DNA from: Oscillospiraceae bacterium
GTDB taxonomy: Bacteria > Bacillota > Clostridia > Oscillospirales > Acutalibacteraceae
Direction: 5' to 3'
Assembly (NCBI GenBank): GCA_902792905.1
Contig: CADBBH010000008.1
Location: forward strand, 1-64,000
Length of the DNA stretch: 64,000 bases
The notes under the pieces were generated by a model. The model worked only from the letters and a program-made list of their open reading frames with translations. It searched no databases and was not told where the DNA came from. Position numbers and translations under genes: made by a program. This document shows positions 16,577-25,675 of the stretch, in pieces; position 1 is the first letter of the stretch; the number at the start of each line of letters is the position of its first letter.

Positions 16577-18346
16577 TCAGTTGTTCTCTGCCGGTGCCGA
16601 TATTGACGGCGTCTGTGAAGCGGGCACGGTGGTTGTATATGCCGTGGTGGATTCGGGCTGAGCCGAAGTGGTTGAATAGGGATTGGTATAGCTTCTTCTC
16701 GAGGAGAATTCCTCGGTCACCTGCTGCGTAAAGACCTTGAGGGTGACGGGAGTTCCCATATCATATTCCTGATTCTCGGTCAGCGACATCTCGATAACCT
16801 CTTCATCGGAATACCAGCCGCTCTGCGTAACATCCATTCTTTCAACCACGAAACCGAGACTTGTGAGCTGGTCGTATGCTTCATCATATTTCTTGCCGAC
16901 CACATTCGGGAGAACTATCAATTCGGCTCCCTTGCTGACGGTCAGGACTATCGATGAGCCCTTGGGAACCATCGTATCGGGCGGAACGGACTGCGAAATT
17001 ATCGTTCCCTTCGGAAGCTCAGCGTTGAACACTTCATTCGCGGTTATCTTGAAATTCTTATTGAAAACGGGATTCGCCTGAACACTGTCGTAATTCGAAA
17101 CCGAGAAATCGGGTACCTTGACCTGCTCGACCTGAGTCTGCTCTTCGGTTGTGGTCTGGCCCGGATTCCTGAGGTTGATTTTTCCCGATTTGTCAAGGGA
17201 TACGAGCAGTATTCCGAGTGCAACCGCGCCTATGACAAGGACGCTCGCAAGGGCGATGAAGAAAATCGCCGCGGAACTCTTCTCCTTCTTGGGAGGTTTA
17301 TTCGAAACGGGAGTCTGCGGGCTCTTGTTCGGAATTGTCGGGGCGGGTGAATCCTTGCCGTAATTCGTGCTGACGGCTGTGGCCGCAGGCGAAGCGGAGA
17401 GCTCCGCTCTGAGCTGCTCTACGGTCTTCGTTCTGTCCTGCGGAAGTATCTGAAGGCCGTTGATAAGACCGTTGATAACGTATGCGGGAAGGGCTTCGGC
17501 AAATTTGCCGGGCACCATCAGGCGGTCGTTCGCCATCCTCTCTTTTGCCGAAATCGGATTGCTTCCGATAAGAGTTCTGTAAAGGACGGCAGTGAAGGAA
17601 TATATATCGGTCCACGGTCCCTGACGGACATCGAATCCATACTGCTCAACGGCGGCATAACCATCGAAAATCTGGGGATTCAGGCGGCTGCCGACAGTCC
17701 TGACATCGCCGATTGAGAAGCCCGTGATTTTGATTTTTCCGTCTTCGCCGATGACAAGCGTCGAGGGAGAAATGCCTCTGTGAATTATGCCGTTCGAGTG
17801 AAGAGTTCCGAGGGTTGAGAGCGTCGGCATAAGAAGCTGGCGCGCCTTCTCCCAGGTGATGTATCCGGTTTTGCTCCTGAGCAGAAAATCCTGAAGGGAG
17901 ATGCCGTCAAAATGATCGTAAACCGCATATGAGGTGCTGTTATCCTCAATCACGTCCGTGACATTTATCAGCGCGGAAAGTCCGCTGAGTTTCGCGAGCT
18001 TTCCCCATAATTCCTCAAAGCTGCGGCGCAGCTCGGCGTAGGTCGCCTCGGAGCCGAGACGCACCTGAAGAGACAGATTCAAATCGGACCTCGCGGTGAT
18101 TGCCGAAGGCATGAATTCCCTGATGTTGACGGCTTTTTTCTCCATGAGATCCCAGCCGATATAGGTAGCGCCTTCGCCGTTGTAATCAACGACCTTGCCG
18201 ACAAGGTATCTGTTGCCTATGACCGTGCGGACAGGCAAATAAGGAGCGCCCTGAACCGTATCGGCGTGATAGCCGCAGTACGGGCATTTCTTTTCCTCGC
18301 CTATCTCGTGCATACAGCCCATGCAGAGATTATCGGAACTAATCAA
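16577..18346 (-). CDS. Membrane PASTA protein with zinc ribbon and degenerate kinase domain (pseudokinase)
   Basis: 589 residues from a TTG at 18346. AAGGAG lies 8 bp upstream, and the promoter at 18431-18459 starts transcription downstream of the longer frame's ATG. Order: zinc ribbon CMGCMHEIGEEKKCPYCG (1-30); kinase-like domain (about 45-310); Pro/Ser linker; transmembrane segment AAIFFIALASVLVIGAVALG (about 365-390); two PASTA repeats (KVPDFSVSNYD, LPNVVGKKYDEAYDQL); Ser/Thr-rich tail. PASTA domains bind peptidoglycan or muropeptides outside the cell. The kinase residues are lost: HRD reads HRG, the DFG motif reads TGF, and the ATP-binding Lys is Arg (VNIREF). It is therefore probably a scaffold or sensor, not an active kinase. 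Confidence 0.88.
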   Translation of the reverse strand: MISSDNLCMGCMHEIGEEKKCPYCGYHADTVQGAPYLPVRTVIGNRYLVGKVVDYNGEGATYIGWDLMEKKAVNIREFMPSAITARSDLNLSLQVRLGSEATYAELRRSFEELWGKLAKLSGLSALINVTDVIEDNSTSYAVYDHFDGISLQDFLLRSKTGYITWEKARQLLMPTLSTLGTLHSNGIIHRGISPSTLVIGEDGKIKITGFSIGDVRTVGSRLNPQIFDGYAAVEQYGFDVRQGPWTDIYSFTAVLYRTLIGSNPISAKERMANDRLMVPGKFAEALPAYVINGLINGLQILPQDRTKTVEQLRAELSASPAATAVSTNYGKDSPAPTIPNKSPQTPVSNKPPKKEKSSAAIFFIALASVLVIGAVALGILLVSLDKSGKINLRNPGQTTTEEQTQVEQVKVPDFSVSNYDSVQANPVFNKNFKITANEVFNAELPKGTIISQSVPPDTMVPKGSSIVLTVSKGAELIVLPNVVGKKYDEAYDQLTSLGFVVERMDVTQSGWYSDEEVIEMSLTENQEYDMGTPVTLKVFTQQVTEEFSSRRSYTNPYSTTSAQPESTTAYTTTVPASQTPSISAPAENN

Positions 18347-18430
18347 TATAATCACTCCTTTTGGGAAGCTGAAATCATAACCGGGGATTGAAGAGAGACC
18401 CTTGCGGGCACATATTCCCCTATTATGGCA

Positions 18431-18459
18431 ATAGTAACAAAGCACAATGTCTTTGTCAA
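18431..18459 (-). promoter_or_regulatory. Promoter of the PASTA pseudokinase gene
   Basis: Minus-strand TTGACA (18459-18454, consensus), 17 bp, TACTAT (18436-18431). Predicted start near 18424 and a leader of about 78 nt to the TTG codon. Confidence 0.8.
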
Positions 18460-18544
18460 TCTATGTTACCGACTTGTAATAATTTTTAGTTATTTTAATT
18501 AAATTTTATAAATTAAATTTGTTAAGTAAACCTTTCAGTTCAAC

Positions 18545-18573
18545 TTGAAATGTTCATAATATGTTGTTATAAT
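18545..18573 (+). promoter_or_regulatory. Promoter of the glycogen gene run
   Basis: TTGAAA (18545-18550), 17 bp, TATAAT (18568-18573, consensus). The expected start near 18580 gives a leader of about 45 nt to the glgB ATG at 18624. It is divergent from the pseudokinase promoter about 85 bp away, so the two may share regulation. Confidence 0.85.
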
Positions 18574-18623
18574 TTACTGTGAATATTTATACTTTATTTA
18601 TATATAATCAAGGGGGCAGTTCA

Positions 18624-20522
18624 ATGTCATACGAGAATAACATACCTCTCTACCTCTTCCACCAGGGAACGAATGCCAAGGCATACGAATTCCTCGGATC
18701 GCATCCTTCGGAAAACGGCGGAGTTGTATTCAGGGTATGGGCACCCTCGGCCGTGAGCGTGAGCCTGACCGGCGATTTCAACGGCTGGGACGCGAGCGCG
18801 AATCCGATGTCAAAAATCAGCGGCGGAGTCTGGGAATGCCACGTGCCGGTTGTCAATGTCTATGACAGCTACAAGTATCTGATTACCGCGCCGGACGGCA
18901 GAACTTTCCACAAGGCCGATCCCTACGCCTTCCACGCGGAGACAAGGCCGGGCACCGCTTCAAAGTATTATCCCTCGCTCGATTTCAAATGGAGCGACAA
19001 GGCCTGGCTCAAAAAGAGAAAGGAATCCGATATCTACTCTTCGCCCGTCAATATCTATGAAGTCCACGCGGGCTCCTGGCAGGTATATGATGACGGCAAC
19101 CCCCTCTCATACAGAGAGCTTGCCGACCGCCTGATTCCCTATGTCAAAGATATGGGCTACACCCACATCGAGCTGATGCCGGTCATGGAGCATCCCTTCG
19201 ACGGCAGCTGGGGCTATCAGGTTACGGGCTATTTCGCACCGACCTCCCGCTACGGCACTCCCGAGGATTTCGCCTATTTCGTAAACACCGCCCACAAGGC
19301 GGGCATCGGCGTTATTCTCGACTGGGTCCCCGCCCACTTCCCGAAGGACGCCTTCGGCCTCTATGAATTCGACGGCTCGAAGTGCTATGAATACGAGGAC
19401 CTGCGCAAGGGCGAACACTTCCAGTGGGGAACAAGAGTTTTTGACTACGGCAAGAATGAGGTCCAGAGTTTCCTCGTTTCGAGCGCGATGTTCTGGATTG
19501 AAAAATATCACATTGACGGCCTGAGAGTTGATGCCGTCGCCTCAATGCTCTATCTCGATTACGGCAGAAACGACGGCCAGTGGATAGCGAACACTTACGG
19601 CGGCAGGGAGAATCTTGAAGCGGTAGCGTTCCTGAGAAAGCTCAACGAATCCATCTTCCGCGAGCACGGCGACGTTATGATGATTGCCGAGGAGAGCACC
19701 GCCTGGCCTATGGTCTCCAAGCCGACCTACAGCGGCGGTCTCGGCTTCAATTTCAAATGGAACATGGGCTGGATGAACGACTGCCTTCGCTACTTCTCGC
19801 TCGACGGCATATTCCGCAAATTCAATCACGACTGCCTGACCTTCTCGTTCTTCTACGCTTTCAGCGAGAATTTCGTGCTCCCGATTTCGCACGACGAGGT
19901 CGTTCACGGCAAGTGCTCGCTGATAAACAAGATGCCCGGCACATATGAGGAAAAATTCGCGGGCGTGCGCTCGTTCCTCGGCTATATGATGTCTCACCCG
20001 GGCAAGAAGCTTCTCTTCATGGGCAGCGAATTCGGCCAGTTCATCGAATGGAACTATAAGCAGCAGCTTGACTGGATGCTTCTCGATTACGACGCGCACA
20101 GGCAGCTCAGGCAATACACCGCAGATCTCAATAAATTCTATCTCGCGAATCCCCCGCTCTGGGAGGATGACTACAGCTGGGACGGCTTCAGCTGGATAGT
20201 CAGCGACGACTGTGACAATTCAGTGGTCGCCTATCTGCGCAGAGATAAAGAAGGCAACGAGATTATCACGGTCTGCAATTTCACAGGCGTTACGAGAAAG
20301 GGATACAGAATCGGAGTTCCCAAAGCGGGCAGCTATAAGCCCGTATTCTCCTCCGCCTCTCCCGCTTACGGCGGCAGGGACGAGAGCACCAAAGCATCCG
20401 TCAGGGCAAAGAAAGCGCCGATGCACGGCTTCGATTACAGCATTGAGCTCGATATTGAGGGCCTCAGCTGTCTCTACATAAAGAACACGGCAAAGAAGAA
20501 AACCGTTAAGGAGGATAAATAA
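18624..20522 (+). CDS. glgB: 1,4-alpha-glucan branching enzyme
   Basis: 632 residues from the ATG at 18624 (AGGGGGCAG upstream; the 18579 start is at the transcription start and is rejected). It makes alpha-1,6 branches in glycogen. N-terminal CBM48 ([22 protein letters not shown], about 30-110), then the GH13 barrel with [29 protein letters not shown] (nucleophile Asp), MIAEEST (acid/base Glu) and [14 protein letters not shown]-terminal all-beta domain ends the protein. First gene of the glg cluster; glgC begins almost immediately after its stop. Confidence 0.97.
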   Translation: MSYENNIPLYLFHQGTNAKAYEFLGSHPSENGGVVFRVWAPSAVSVSLTGDFNGWDASANPMSKISGGVWECHVPVVNVYDSYKYLITAPDGRTFHKADPYAFHAETRPGTASKYYPSLDFKWSDKAWLKKRKESDIYSSPVNIYEVHAGSWQVYDDGNPLSYRELADRLIPYVKDMGYTHIELMPVMEHPFDGSWGYQVTGYFAPTSRYGTPEDFAYFVNTAHKAGIGVILDWVPAHFPKDAFGLYEFDGSKCYEYEDLRKGEHFQWGTRVFDYGKNEVQSFLVSSAMFWIEKYHIDGLRVDAVASMLYLDYGRNDGQWIANTYGGRENLEAVAFLRKLNESIFREHGDVMMIAEESTAWPMVSKPTYSGGLGFNFKWNMGWMNDCLRYFSLDGIFRKFNHDCLTFSFFYAFSENFVLPISHDEVVHGKCSLINKMPGTYEEKFAGVRSFLGYMMSHPGKKLLFMGSEFGQFIEWNYKQQLDWMLLDYDAHRQLRQYTADLNKFYLANPPLWEDDYSWDGFSWIVSDDCDNSVVAYLRRDKEGNEIITVCNFTGVTRKGYRIGVPKAGSYKPVFSSASPAYGGRDESTKASVRAKKAPMHGFDYSIELDIEGLSCLYIKNTAKKKTVKEDK

Positions 20523-20523
20523 G

Positions 20524-21738
20524 ATGGCAAGGAAACAGGAATGCATAGCCATGTTGCTGGCCGGCGGTCAGGGAAGCCGCCTCGGTATTCTCACAAAGAA
20601 TATCGCAAAACCCGCAGTTCCCTACGGCGGAAAATACAGAATAATAGATTTCCCGCTGTCAAACTGCGTAAATTCGGGAATCCACACGGTCGGCGTGCTC
20701 ACCCAGTATCAGCCGCTCGTGCTCAATGACTATATCGGAAACGGTCAGCCCTGGGATCTCGACAGAGCGGACGGCGGCGTTCACATTCTCTCCCCCTATC
20801 AGCAGATAAAGGGCACCGAATGGTATAAGGGCACCGCAAATTCGATTTATCAGAATATCAAATTCATCGAGAGATACGATCCCGAGTATGTCCTGATTCT
20901 TTCGGGCGACCATATTTACAAGATGGATTATTCAAAGATGCTCGATTATCATAAGCAGAACCGCGCGGACTGCACTATCGCGATGATCGAGGTTCCCTGG
21001 GAGGAGGCAAGCCGCTTCGGACTGATGATAGTCAATGACGACGGCTCAATCTCCGAATTCGAGGAGAAGCCGGCAAATCCCAGAAGCAACAAGGCCTCTA
21101 TGGGCATTTATATATTCAACTGGAAAAAGCTGCGTCAGTATCTCATAGACGACGAGGCAAACGAGAATTCGGGCAACGACTTCGGCCACGATGTCATCCC
21201 CGCGATGCATCAGGCGGGCGAGAGAATGTTCGCCTATCAGTTTGACGGATACTGGAAGGATGTCGGAACAATCGACTCCCTCTGGGATTCAAACCTCGAC
21301 CTTCTCAATCCGAAGGTTGACCTCGACCTCGATGACGACAGCTGGAAGATTTATTCGAGATCTCCCGTCGCTCCGCCTCACTATGTGGGCGAAAACGCGA
21401 AGATTGAGAATTCGATGATTACCGAGGGCTGTGAGATTGACGGCAGCATAGATTTCTCGGTGCTCTTCGCAAATGTTAAAGTCGAAGAGGGCGCAAACGT
21501 CAAGTATTCGATAATCATGCCCGGCACAGTCATCAAAAAAGGCGCGACGGTGCAGTATTCGATAGTCGCAGAGAATACGGTTATCGAAGAGGGCGCGACA
21601 GTCGGCAGAAGCCCCGAGGAAATGGAAAACATTGAAGACTGGGGCGTGGCCGTTATCGGAAACGGCATTAAAATCGGCAAGGATGTAAAAGTTGCCCCGA
21701 AGGCAATGGTTGATACCGATATGGGAGGCGAAGCATAA
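20524..21738 (+). CDS. glgC: Glucose-1-phosphate adenylyltransferase, catalytic subunit
   Basis: 404 residues. It makes ADP-glucose from glucose-1-phosphate and ATP, the committed step of glycogen synthesis. Nucleotidyltransferase motif [20 protein letters not shown] with [24 protein letters not shown] carries the metal-binding Asp; SEFEEKP and the [16 protein letters not shown] region follow. The C-terminal left-handed beta-helix hexapeptides run from about residue 290. All catalytic elements are intact, unlike the following GlgD. Confidence 0.96.
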   Translation: MARKQECIAMLLAGGQGSRLGILTKNIAKPAVPYGGKYRIIDFPLSNCVNSGIHTVGVLTQYQPLVLNDYIGNGQPWDLDRADGGVHILSPYQQIKGTEWYKGTANSIYQNIKFIERYDPEYVLILSGDHIYKMDYSKMLDYHKQNRADCTIAMIEVPWEEASRFGLMIVNDDGSISEFEEKPANPRSNKASMGIYIFNWKKLRQYLIDDEANENSGNDFGHDVIPAMHQAGERMFAYQFDGYWKDVGTIDSLWDSNLDLLNPKVDLDLDDDSWKIYSRSPVAPPHYVGENAKIENSMITEGCEIDGSIDFSVLFANVKVEEGANVKYSIIMPGTVIKKGATVQYSIVAENTVIEEGATVGRSPEEMENIEDWGVAVIGNGIKIGKDVKVAPKAMVDTDMGGEA

Positions 21739-22850
21739 TGGCAGCAAAGAATGTTCTCGGAATAATCTTTTCAAACGCCTATGATGAAGTAATCCCCCAG
21801 GTCACTTCACACAGGACTATGGGCTCGGTCCCGTTTGCGGGCCGTTACCGCCTCATAGATTTTCAGCTTTCAAATATGGTAAACGCGGGCATTCCGCAGG
21901 TTGGAATCCTCACAAACAGCAATTACCGCTCGCTCATGGACCATATAGGCAACGGCAAGGCGTGGGATCTCGCCCGCAAGAGAGACGGTCTTACCATCCT
22001 GCCCCCGTTCAATCATCCCGATACCGGCGTATTCAAGGGCAAGATTGACGCGCTCTTCGGCAGCATCGGCTATATCAGCGATTCCGGCAAGGATTATGTG
22101 CTTATCACAGACTGCAACGTCGTGTGCGATATAGATTATGACGCTCTGCTCGAATTCCATATCGAGAGAAATGCGGAAATCACTCTCGCCTATGCGAGAA
22201 ACGTAAAATCACAGCTTGCAAGCGCAATGGAATACGAAGTTGAATCCTACGGCAGAATCAGCGAAATCAGATATGCCGATCCCTTCGGCGACGATTCCAG
22301 CAATTCGCTCAAGATGATGGTTATCAACCGCACCCTGCTCGAGCGCCTGCTCCACGAAGCGAGCCTCAAGAGAATTACCGATTTCGAGCAGTTCCTCTCC
22401 GAAAACTGCGGCAATCTCAGGGTTTACGGTTACAGACACAACGGCTACGCGAAGGTCATCGAGGATCTCAAATCATACTATGACGCTAATCTTGACCTCC
22501 TCAAGCCCGATGTCAGAAGAGCTCTTTTCCCGGCGGACAAACCCGTCTATACCAAGACCAGCGACAAAGTTCCCGCCGTTTACGGCATAAACTCGGTCGT
22601 TAAGAATTCACTCATTGCGGACGGCTGCAGGATTGACGGCGAGGTTGAAAACAGCATCCTCTTCAGAGGCGTAACCGTCTCGAAGGGCGCGAAGGTCAAA
22701 AACGCTATTATCATGCAGGATACTTTCATCAGCGAAGATGCGGATGTTGAATTTGTAATTACGGATAAAGACGTATCCATCGGAGCGCGCAAGAAGCTCT
22801 GCGGCGCGGAGAATTATCCGGTTTATATCGGGAAGGGAATAAACATCTGA
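21738..22850 (+). CDS. glgD: Glucose-1-phosphate adenylyltransferase regulatory subunit
   Basis: 370 residues, homologous to GlgC but with a degraded nucleotide loop: the GGxGxRL segment is replaced by FSNAYDEVIPQVTSHRTMGS. FAGRYRLIDFQLSNMVNAGI, IGNGKAWDLARK and the C-terminal beta-helix are retained. In Firmicutes GlgD pairs with GlgC and modulates its activity. The ATG overlaps the glgC stop (TAATG), which suits an equimolar heteromer. Confidence 0.93.
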   Translation: MAAKNVLGIIFSNAYDEVIPQVTSHRTMGSVPFAGRYRLIDFQLSNMVNAGIPQVGILTNSNYRSLMDHIGNGKAWDLARKRDGLTILPPFNHPDTGVFKGKIDALFGSIGYISDSGKDYVLITDCNVVCDIDYDALLEFHIERNAEITLAYARNVKSQLASAMEYEVESYGRISEIRYADPFGDDSSNSLKMMVINRTLLERLLHEASLKRITDFEQFLSENCGNLRVYGYRHNGYAKVIEDLKSYYDANLDLLKPDVRRALFPADKPVYTKTSDKVPAVYGINSVVKNSLIADGCRIDGEVENSILFRGVTVSKGAKVKNAIIMQDTFISEDADVEFVITDKDVSIGARKKLCGAENYPVYIGKGINI

Positions 22851-22862
22851 GGTAACTGACAA

Positions 22863-23609
22863 ATGGCATCAGGAAAAGCAAAAAAAGAGAATATCATTAC
22901 GATAGTTGTAGTGGCATTTGCCGCACTGCTCGCGCTTATTGTGGTTCTCGTGAAAACCGGCGTTATCGGCAAACCTGCCGAGACGACAACGGAGCCCCGG
23001 GAGGGAATTGACTACGAGGTAGTTACAACAAAGGTAACAAAAAGCGGAGTAGATGACGAAGGCAATGTTTTCTTTTACGAAGTAGATGAAACCTACACCA
23101 GACCGCTGCATTCCTCGAATCACCGCTACCCGACCACAACGACCACCAAGAAGGAAACCACCGAAGATGATGTGACCTACTTCATCGAGTCGGAGACTGT
23201 AGTCAATGTGACGGATGAAAACGGTGAACAGGTAACGAATGAAAACGGCGAACCGGTTACAAAGAAAGAAAAAGTCACTATCATAACCGATAAGGACGGC
23301 AGGACGACGACCGAATCGACCACCGAAACCACAACCCAGACAACGAGCGAGAGGACCACAAAGATTATCTATGTGACCGATCCGATTCTCAAGAAGCCCA
23401 TCAAGAATATCAGGGGCGAATATATTGTTTCGGGCGTTGAGACGGAACCGGAGACCACAACGGCCGCCCCGACCACGACAAAGCCGACAACTACGACCAA
23501 ACCGACGACGGTAAAGCCGTCAACAACCAAAAAGCCCTCCACTTCATCCACCGCGGCGGCGGAGGATGTGACATCCTCTGCAACCGCTCCGAAAACAAGT
23601 GAAAACTGA
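22863..23609 (+). CDS. Thr-rich single-pass membrane protein inside the glg cluster, unknown function
   Basis: 248 residues. A short basic cytoplasmic start (MASGKAKKEN) leads into one transmembrane segment (IITIVVVAFAALLALIVVLV). The remainder is predicted extracellular, low-complexity and Thr/Lys/Glu-rich. It includes near-duplicate DENGEQVTNENGEPVT units and a TTTKPTTTTKPTTVKPSTT linker. No enzymatic motif is seen. It sits between glgD and glgA with only 12-15 bp on each side, so it is cotranscribed with glycogen genes. The reason for that coupling is unknown; the tail resembles linkers of surface proteins in Clostridia. Confidence 0.8.
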   Translation: MASGKAKKENIITIVVVAFAALLALIVVLVKTGVIGKPAETTTEPREGIDYEVVTTKVTKSGVDDEGNVFFYEVDETYTRPLHSSNHRYPTTTTTKKETTEDDVTYFIESETVVNVTDENGEQVTNENGEPVTKKEKVTIITDKDGRTTTESTTETTTQTTSERTTKIIYVTDPILKKPIKNIRGEYIVSGVETEPETTTAAPTTTKPTTTTKPTTVKPSTTKKPSTSSTAAAEDVTSSATAPKTSEN

Positions 23610-23624
23610 TAAAGGAATGATAAG

Positions 23625-25043
23625 ATGAAAGTTTTATACGTAGCAAGTGAAGCTCTTCCCTTTGCCGCAAGCGGCGGACTTGCCGATGTCGCGGGCTCTC
23701 TGCCCGGCGCCCTGCGCAAGAGAAAGGTTGCCTGCAGAGTGGTTATGCCGCTCTACGGCTCGGTCAGCGATGAAATGCGCGCAAATATGAAATTCATCAC
23801 GAATATCATGGTCCCCGTCTCATGGCGCAGACAGTATTGCGGTATCTTCGAAGCACGCGCAAACGGAGTTATCTATTATCTGATTGATAACGAATACTAT
23901 TTCAAGAGAAATTCTCTCTACGGACACTATGATGACGGCGAGAGATTCGCCTTCTTCTCGAGAGCCGTGCTTGAAATCCTTCCGTATATCGATTTCAAGC
24001 CCGATATAATCCACTGCAACGACTGGCAGAGCGCTCTCGTGCCCGTTTATTATTCGGTCTATTACGCAAACCGTGAGGGATACACCGGCATAAAGACCGT
24101 CTTCACGATTCACAATATCCAGTATCAGGGTATCTACGGCAAGGAGATACTCGGCGATGTATTCGGCCTGGGCGAGGAGCACTACAGCCTCGTTGAATTC
24201 GGCGACGACATCAATCTGATGAAGGGCGCAATCGAATGCGCCAACAAGGTAACGACAGTCAGCCACACCTACGCCGAGGAGACGCTTGACCCGTGGTTCA
24301 GCCACGGCCTGCATCCGATTCTCAAGGAGAGAAGCTATAAGCTCTCCGGCATTCTCAACGGCATCGATACCGATAACTACAATCCCGAAACCGATAAGGA
24401 TATATTCTTCAACTATTCTGTTGAGGATAAAAGCGGCAAGGCGAAGGATAAGAACGCTCTGCAGGAGCTTTTCAATCTTCCTCAGCGCCCCGATACGCCG
24501 GTCCTCGCTATGGTCTCGCGCCTTGTTTCCCATAAGGGCTTCGATCTCGTGAAGAAGGTGCTCTGGAATATTCTTGCGACGACCGATATGCAGTTTGTCC
24601 TGCTCGGCGCCGGCGACTGGGAATATGAGGCATTCTTCAAGGAGCTTGCAGCCGCATTCCCCGACAAGGTAGGCCTTCGTCTCGGATTCGTTCCCGATCT
24701 TGCCCGCAAGATTTACGCGGGCGCCGATATATTCCTCATGCCCTCAAAGAGCGAGCCCTGCGGCCTGTCGCAGATGGTTGCCCTCAGATACGGCACAGTG
24801 CCGATAGTCAGGGAAACCGGCGGCCTCAAGGATACCGTATCCGACAGCGGCGACGGCATCGGCAACGGCTTCACCTTCAAGAGCTATGACGCTTATGATA
24901 TGCAGGATGCAATCTGGCGCGCTCTCGGCGCTTACAGCGATAAGGAATACTGGGCAAAGCTCGTTGACAGAGCCATGAAATGTGACAACAGCTGGGGTAA
25001 GAGCGCCAAGGAATATATCGCGCTCTATAATTCGATTGATTAA
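23625..25043 (+). CDS. glgA: Glycogen synthase (ADP-glucose)
   Basis: 472 residues, GT5 family, normal length. It extends alpha-1,4-glucan with ADP-glucose. N-terminal VLYVASEALPFAASGGLADVAGSLP, HCNDWQSALVPVYY, FTIHNIQYQGIYG, NGIDTDNYNPETD, and the C-terminal SKSEPCGLSQMVALRYGTVPIVRETGGLKDTV with the conserved Glu and Lys/Arg region. In the KxGGL ADP-glucose loop the usual Lys is Ala (FAASGGLADV). This is a visible variant whose effect is unknown. Last of the core glycogen genes. Confidence 0.96.
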   Translation: MKVLYVASEALPFAASGGLADVAGSLPGALRKRKVACRVVMPLYGSVSDEMRANMKFITNIMVPVSWRRQYCGIFEARANGVIYYLIDNEYYFKRNSLYGHYDDGERFAFFSRAVLEILPYIDFKPDIIHCNDWQSALVPVYYSVYYANREGYTGIKTVFTIHNIQYQGIYGKEILGDVFGLGEEHYSLVEFGDDINLMKGAIECANKVTTVSHTYAEETLDPWFSHGLHPILKERSYKLSGILNGIDTDNYNPETDKDIFFNYSVEDKSGKAKDKNALQELFNLPQRPDTPVLAMVSRLVSHKGFDLVKKVLWNILATTDMQFVLLGAGDWEYEAFFKELAAAFPDKVGLRLGFVPDLARKIYAGADIFLMPSKSEPCGLSQMVALRYGTVPIVRETGGLKDTVSDSGDGIGNGFTFKSYDAYDMQDAIWRALGAYSDKEYWAKLVDRAMKCDNSWGKSAKEYIALYNSID

Positions 25044-25046
25044 ACT

Positions 25047-25664
25047 ATGAAAACCTATCTCATTTATCTCATAAGGCACGCGGTCAATGAAGGCGCCGAC
25101 AAGGGCAGATACATCGGGCATACGGATGTCCCCCTCTCGGAGGAGGGAAGAGCCGAGCTCGGTCAGCTCAGGGATGATTACGGTTATCCCTTTGTTGAGT
25201 CCGTATTCTCAAGCCCTCTGAAGCGCTGCACCGAAACCGCAAAGATTATATATCCCGAAAAAGAGCCGATAATCATTCAGGAGCTTTCCGAAATGAATTT
25301 CGGGGAGTTTGAAAACAAAACCGCCGCAGAGCTTCAGTCAAATGAAGATTTCGCCGGCTGGCTCGAGGGAAGAAACGCTCCGCCCTTCGGCGAAACGAGC
25401 AACGAATTCGGCGCAAGAGTCTGCGGAGCATTTGAAAAAATTACCGACGGTATGATGAGAAGCGGCGTTTTCAGCGCCGCGGTAATCACCCATGCCGGAG
25501 TCATTGGCACGATTCTCTCCGCCTACGGCCTGCCGCAGGCGCCGATGCACGAGTGGTTCACTCCGAACTGCTGCGGCTATACCCTTCGTGTCGACCCCGC
25601 GCTCTGGATGAGGGGAAAGAAATTTGAAATCTTCGCAAAGATACCGGAATACCCGTCGGAATAA
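25047..25664 (+). CDS. Histidine phosphatase family protein (phosphoglycerate mutase-like)
   Basis: 205 residues. The catalytic motif LIRHAVNEG is a variant of LIRHGET (Gly replaced by Ala, Glu shifted). The other active-site parts are present: SSPLKRCTETAKII, ELSEMNFGEFENKT and VITHAGVIGTILSAYG with the second His. Such proteins dephosphorylate small metabolites; alpha-ribazole phosphatase and fructose-bisphosphatase-like members exist. Three bases separate it from glgA, suggesting a link to sugar phosphates, but the substrate cannot be named. Confidence 0.85.
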   Translation: MKTYLIYLIRHAVNEGADKGRYIGHTDVPLSEEGRAELGQLRDDYGYPFVESVFSSPLKRCTETAKIIYPEKEPIIIQELSEMNFGEFENKTAAELQSNEDFAGWLEGRNAPPFGETSNEFGARVCGAFEKITDGMMRSGVFSAAVITHAGVIGTILSAYGLPQAPMHEWFTPNCCGYTLRVDPALWMRGKKFEIFAKIPEYPSE

Positions 25665-25675
25665 GAGGTGAACCC

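Noticed and set aside
18346-18445. 33-residue upstream extension of the PASTA protein
   Set aside because: The promoter starts transcription after that ATG and a strong ribosome site fits the TTG at 18346.
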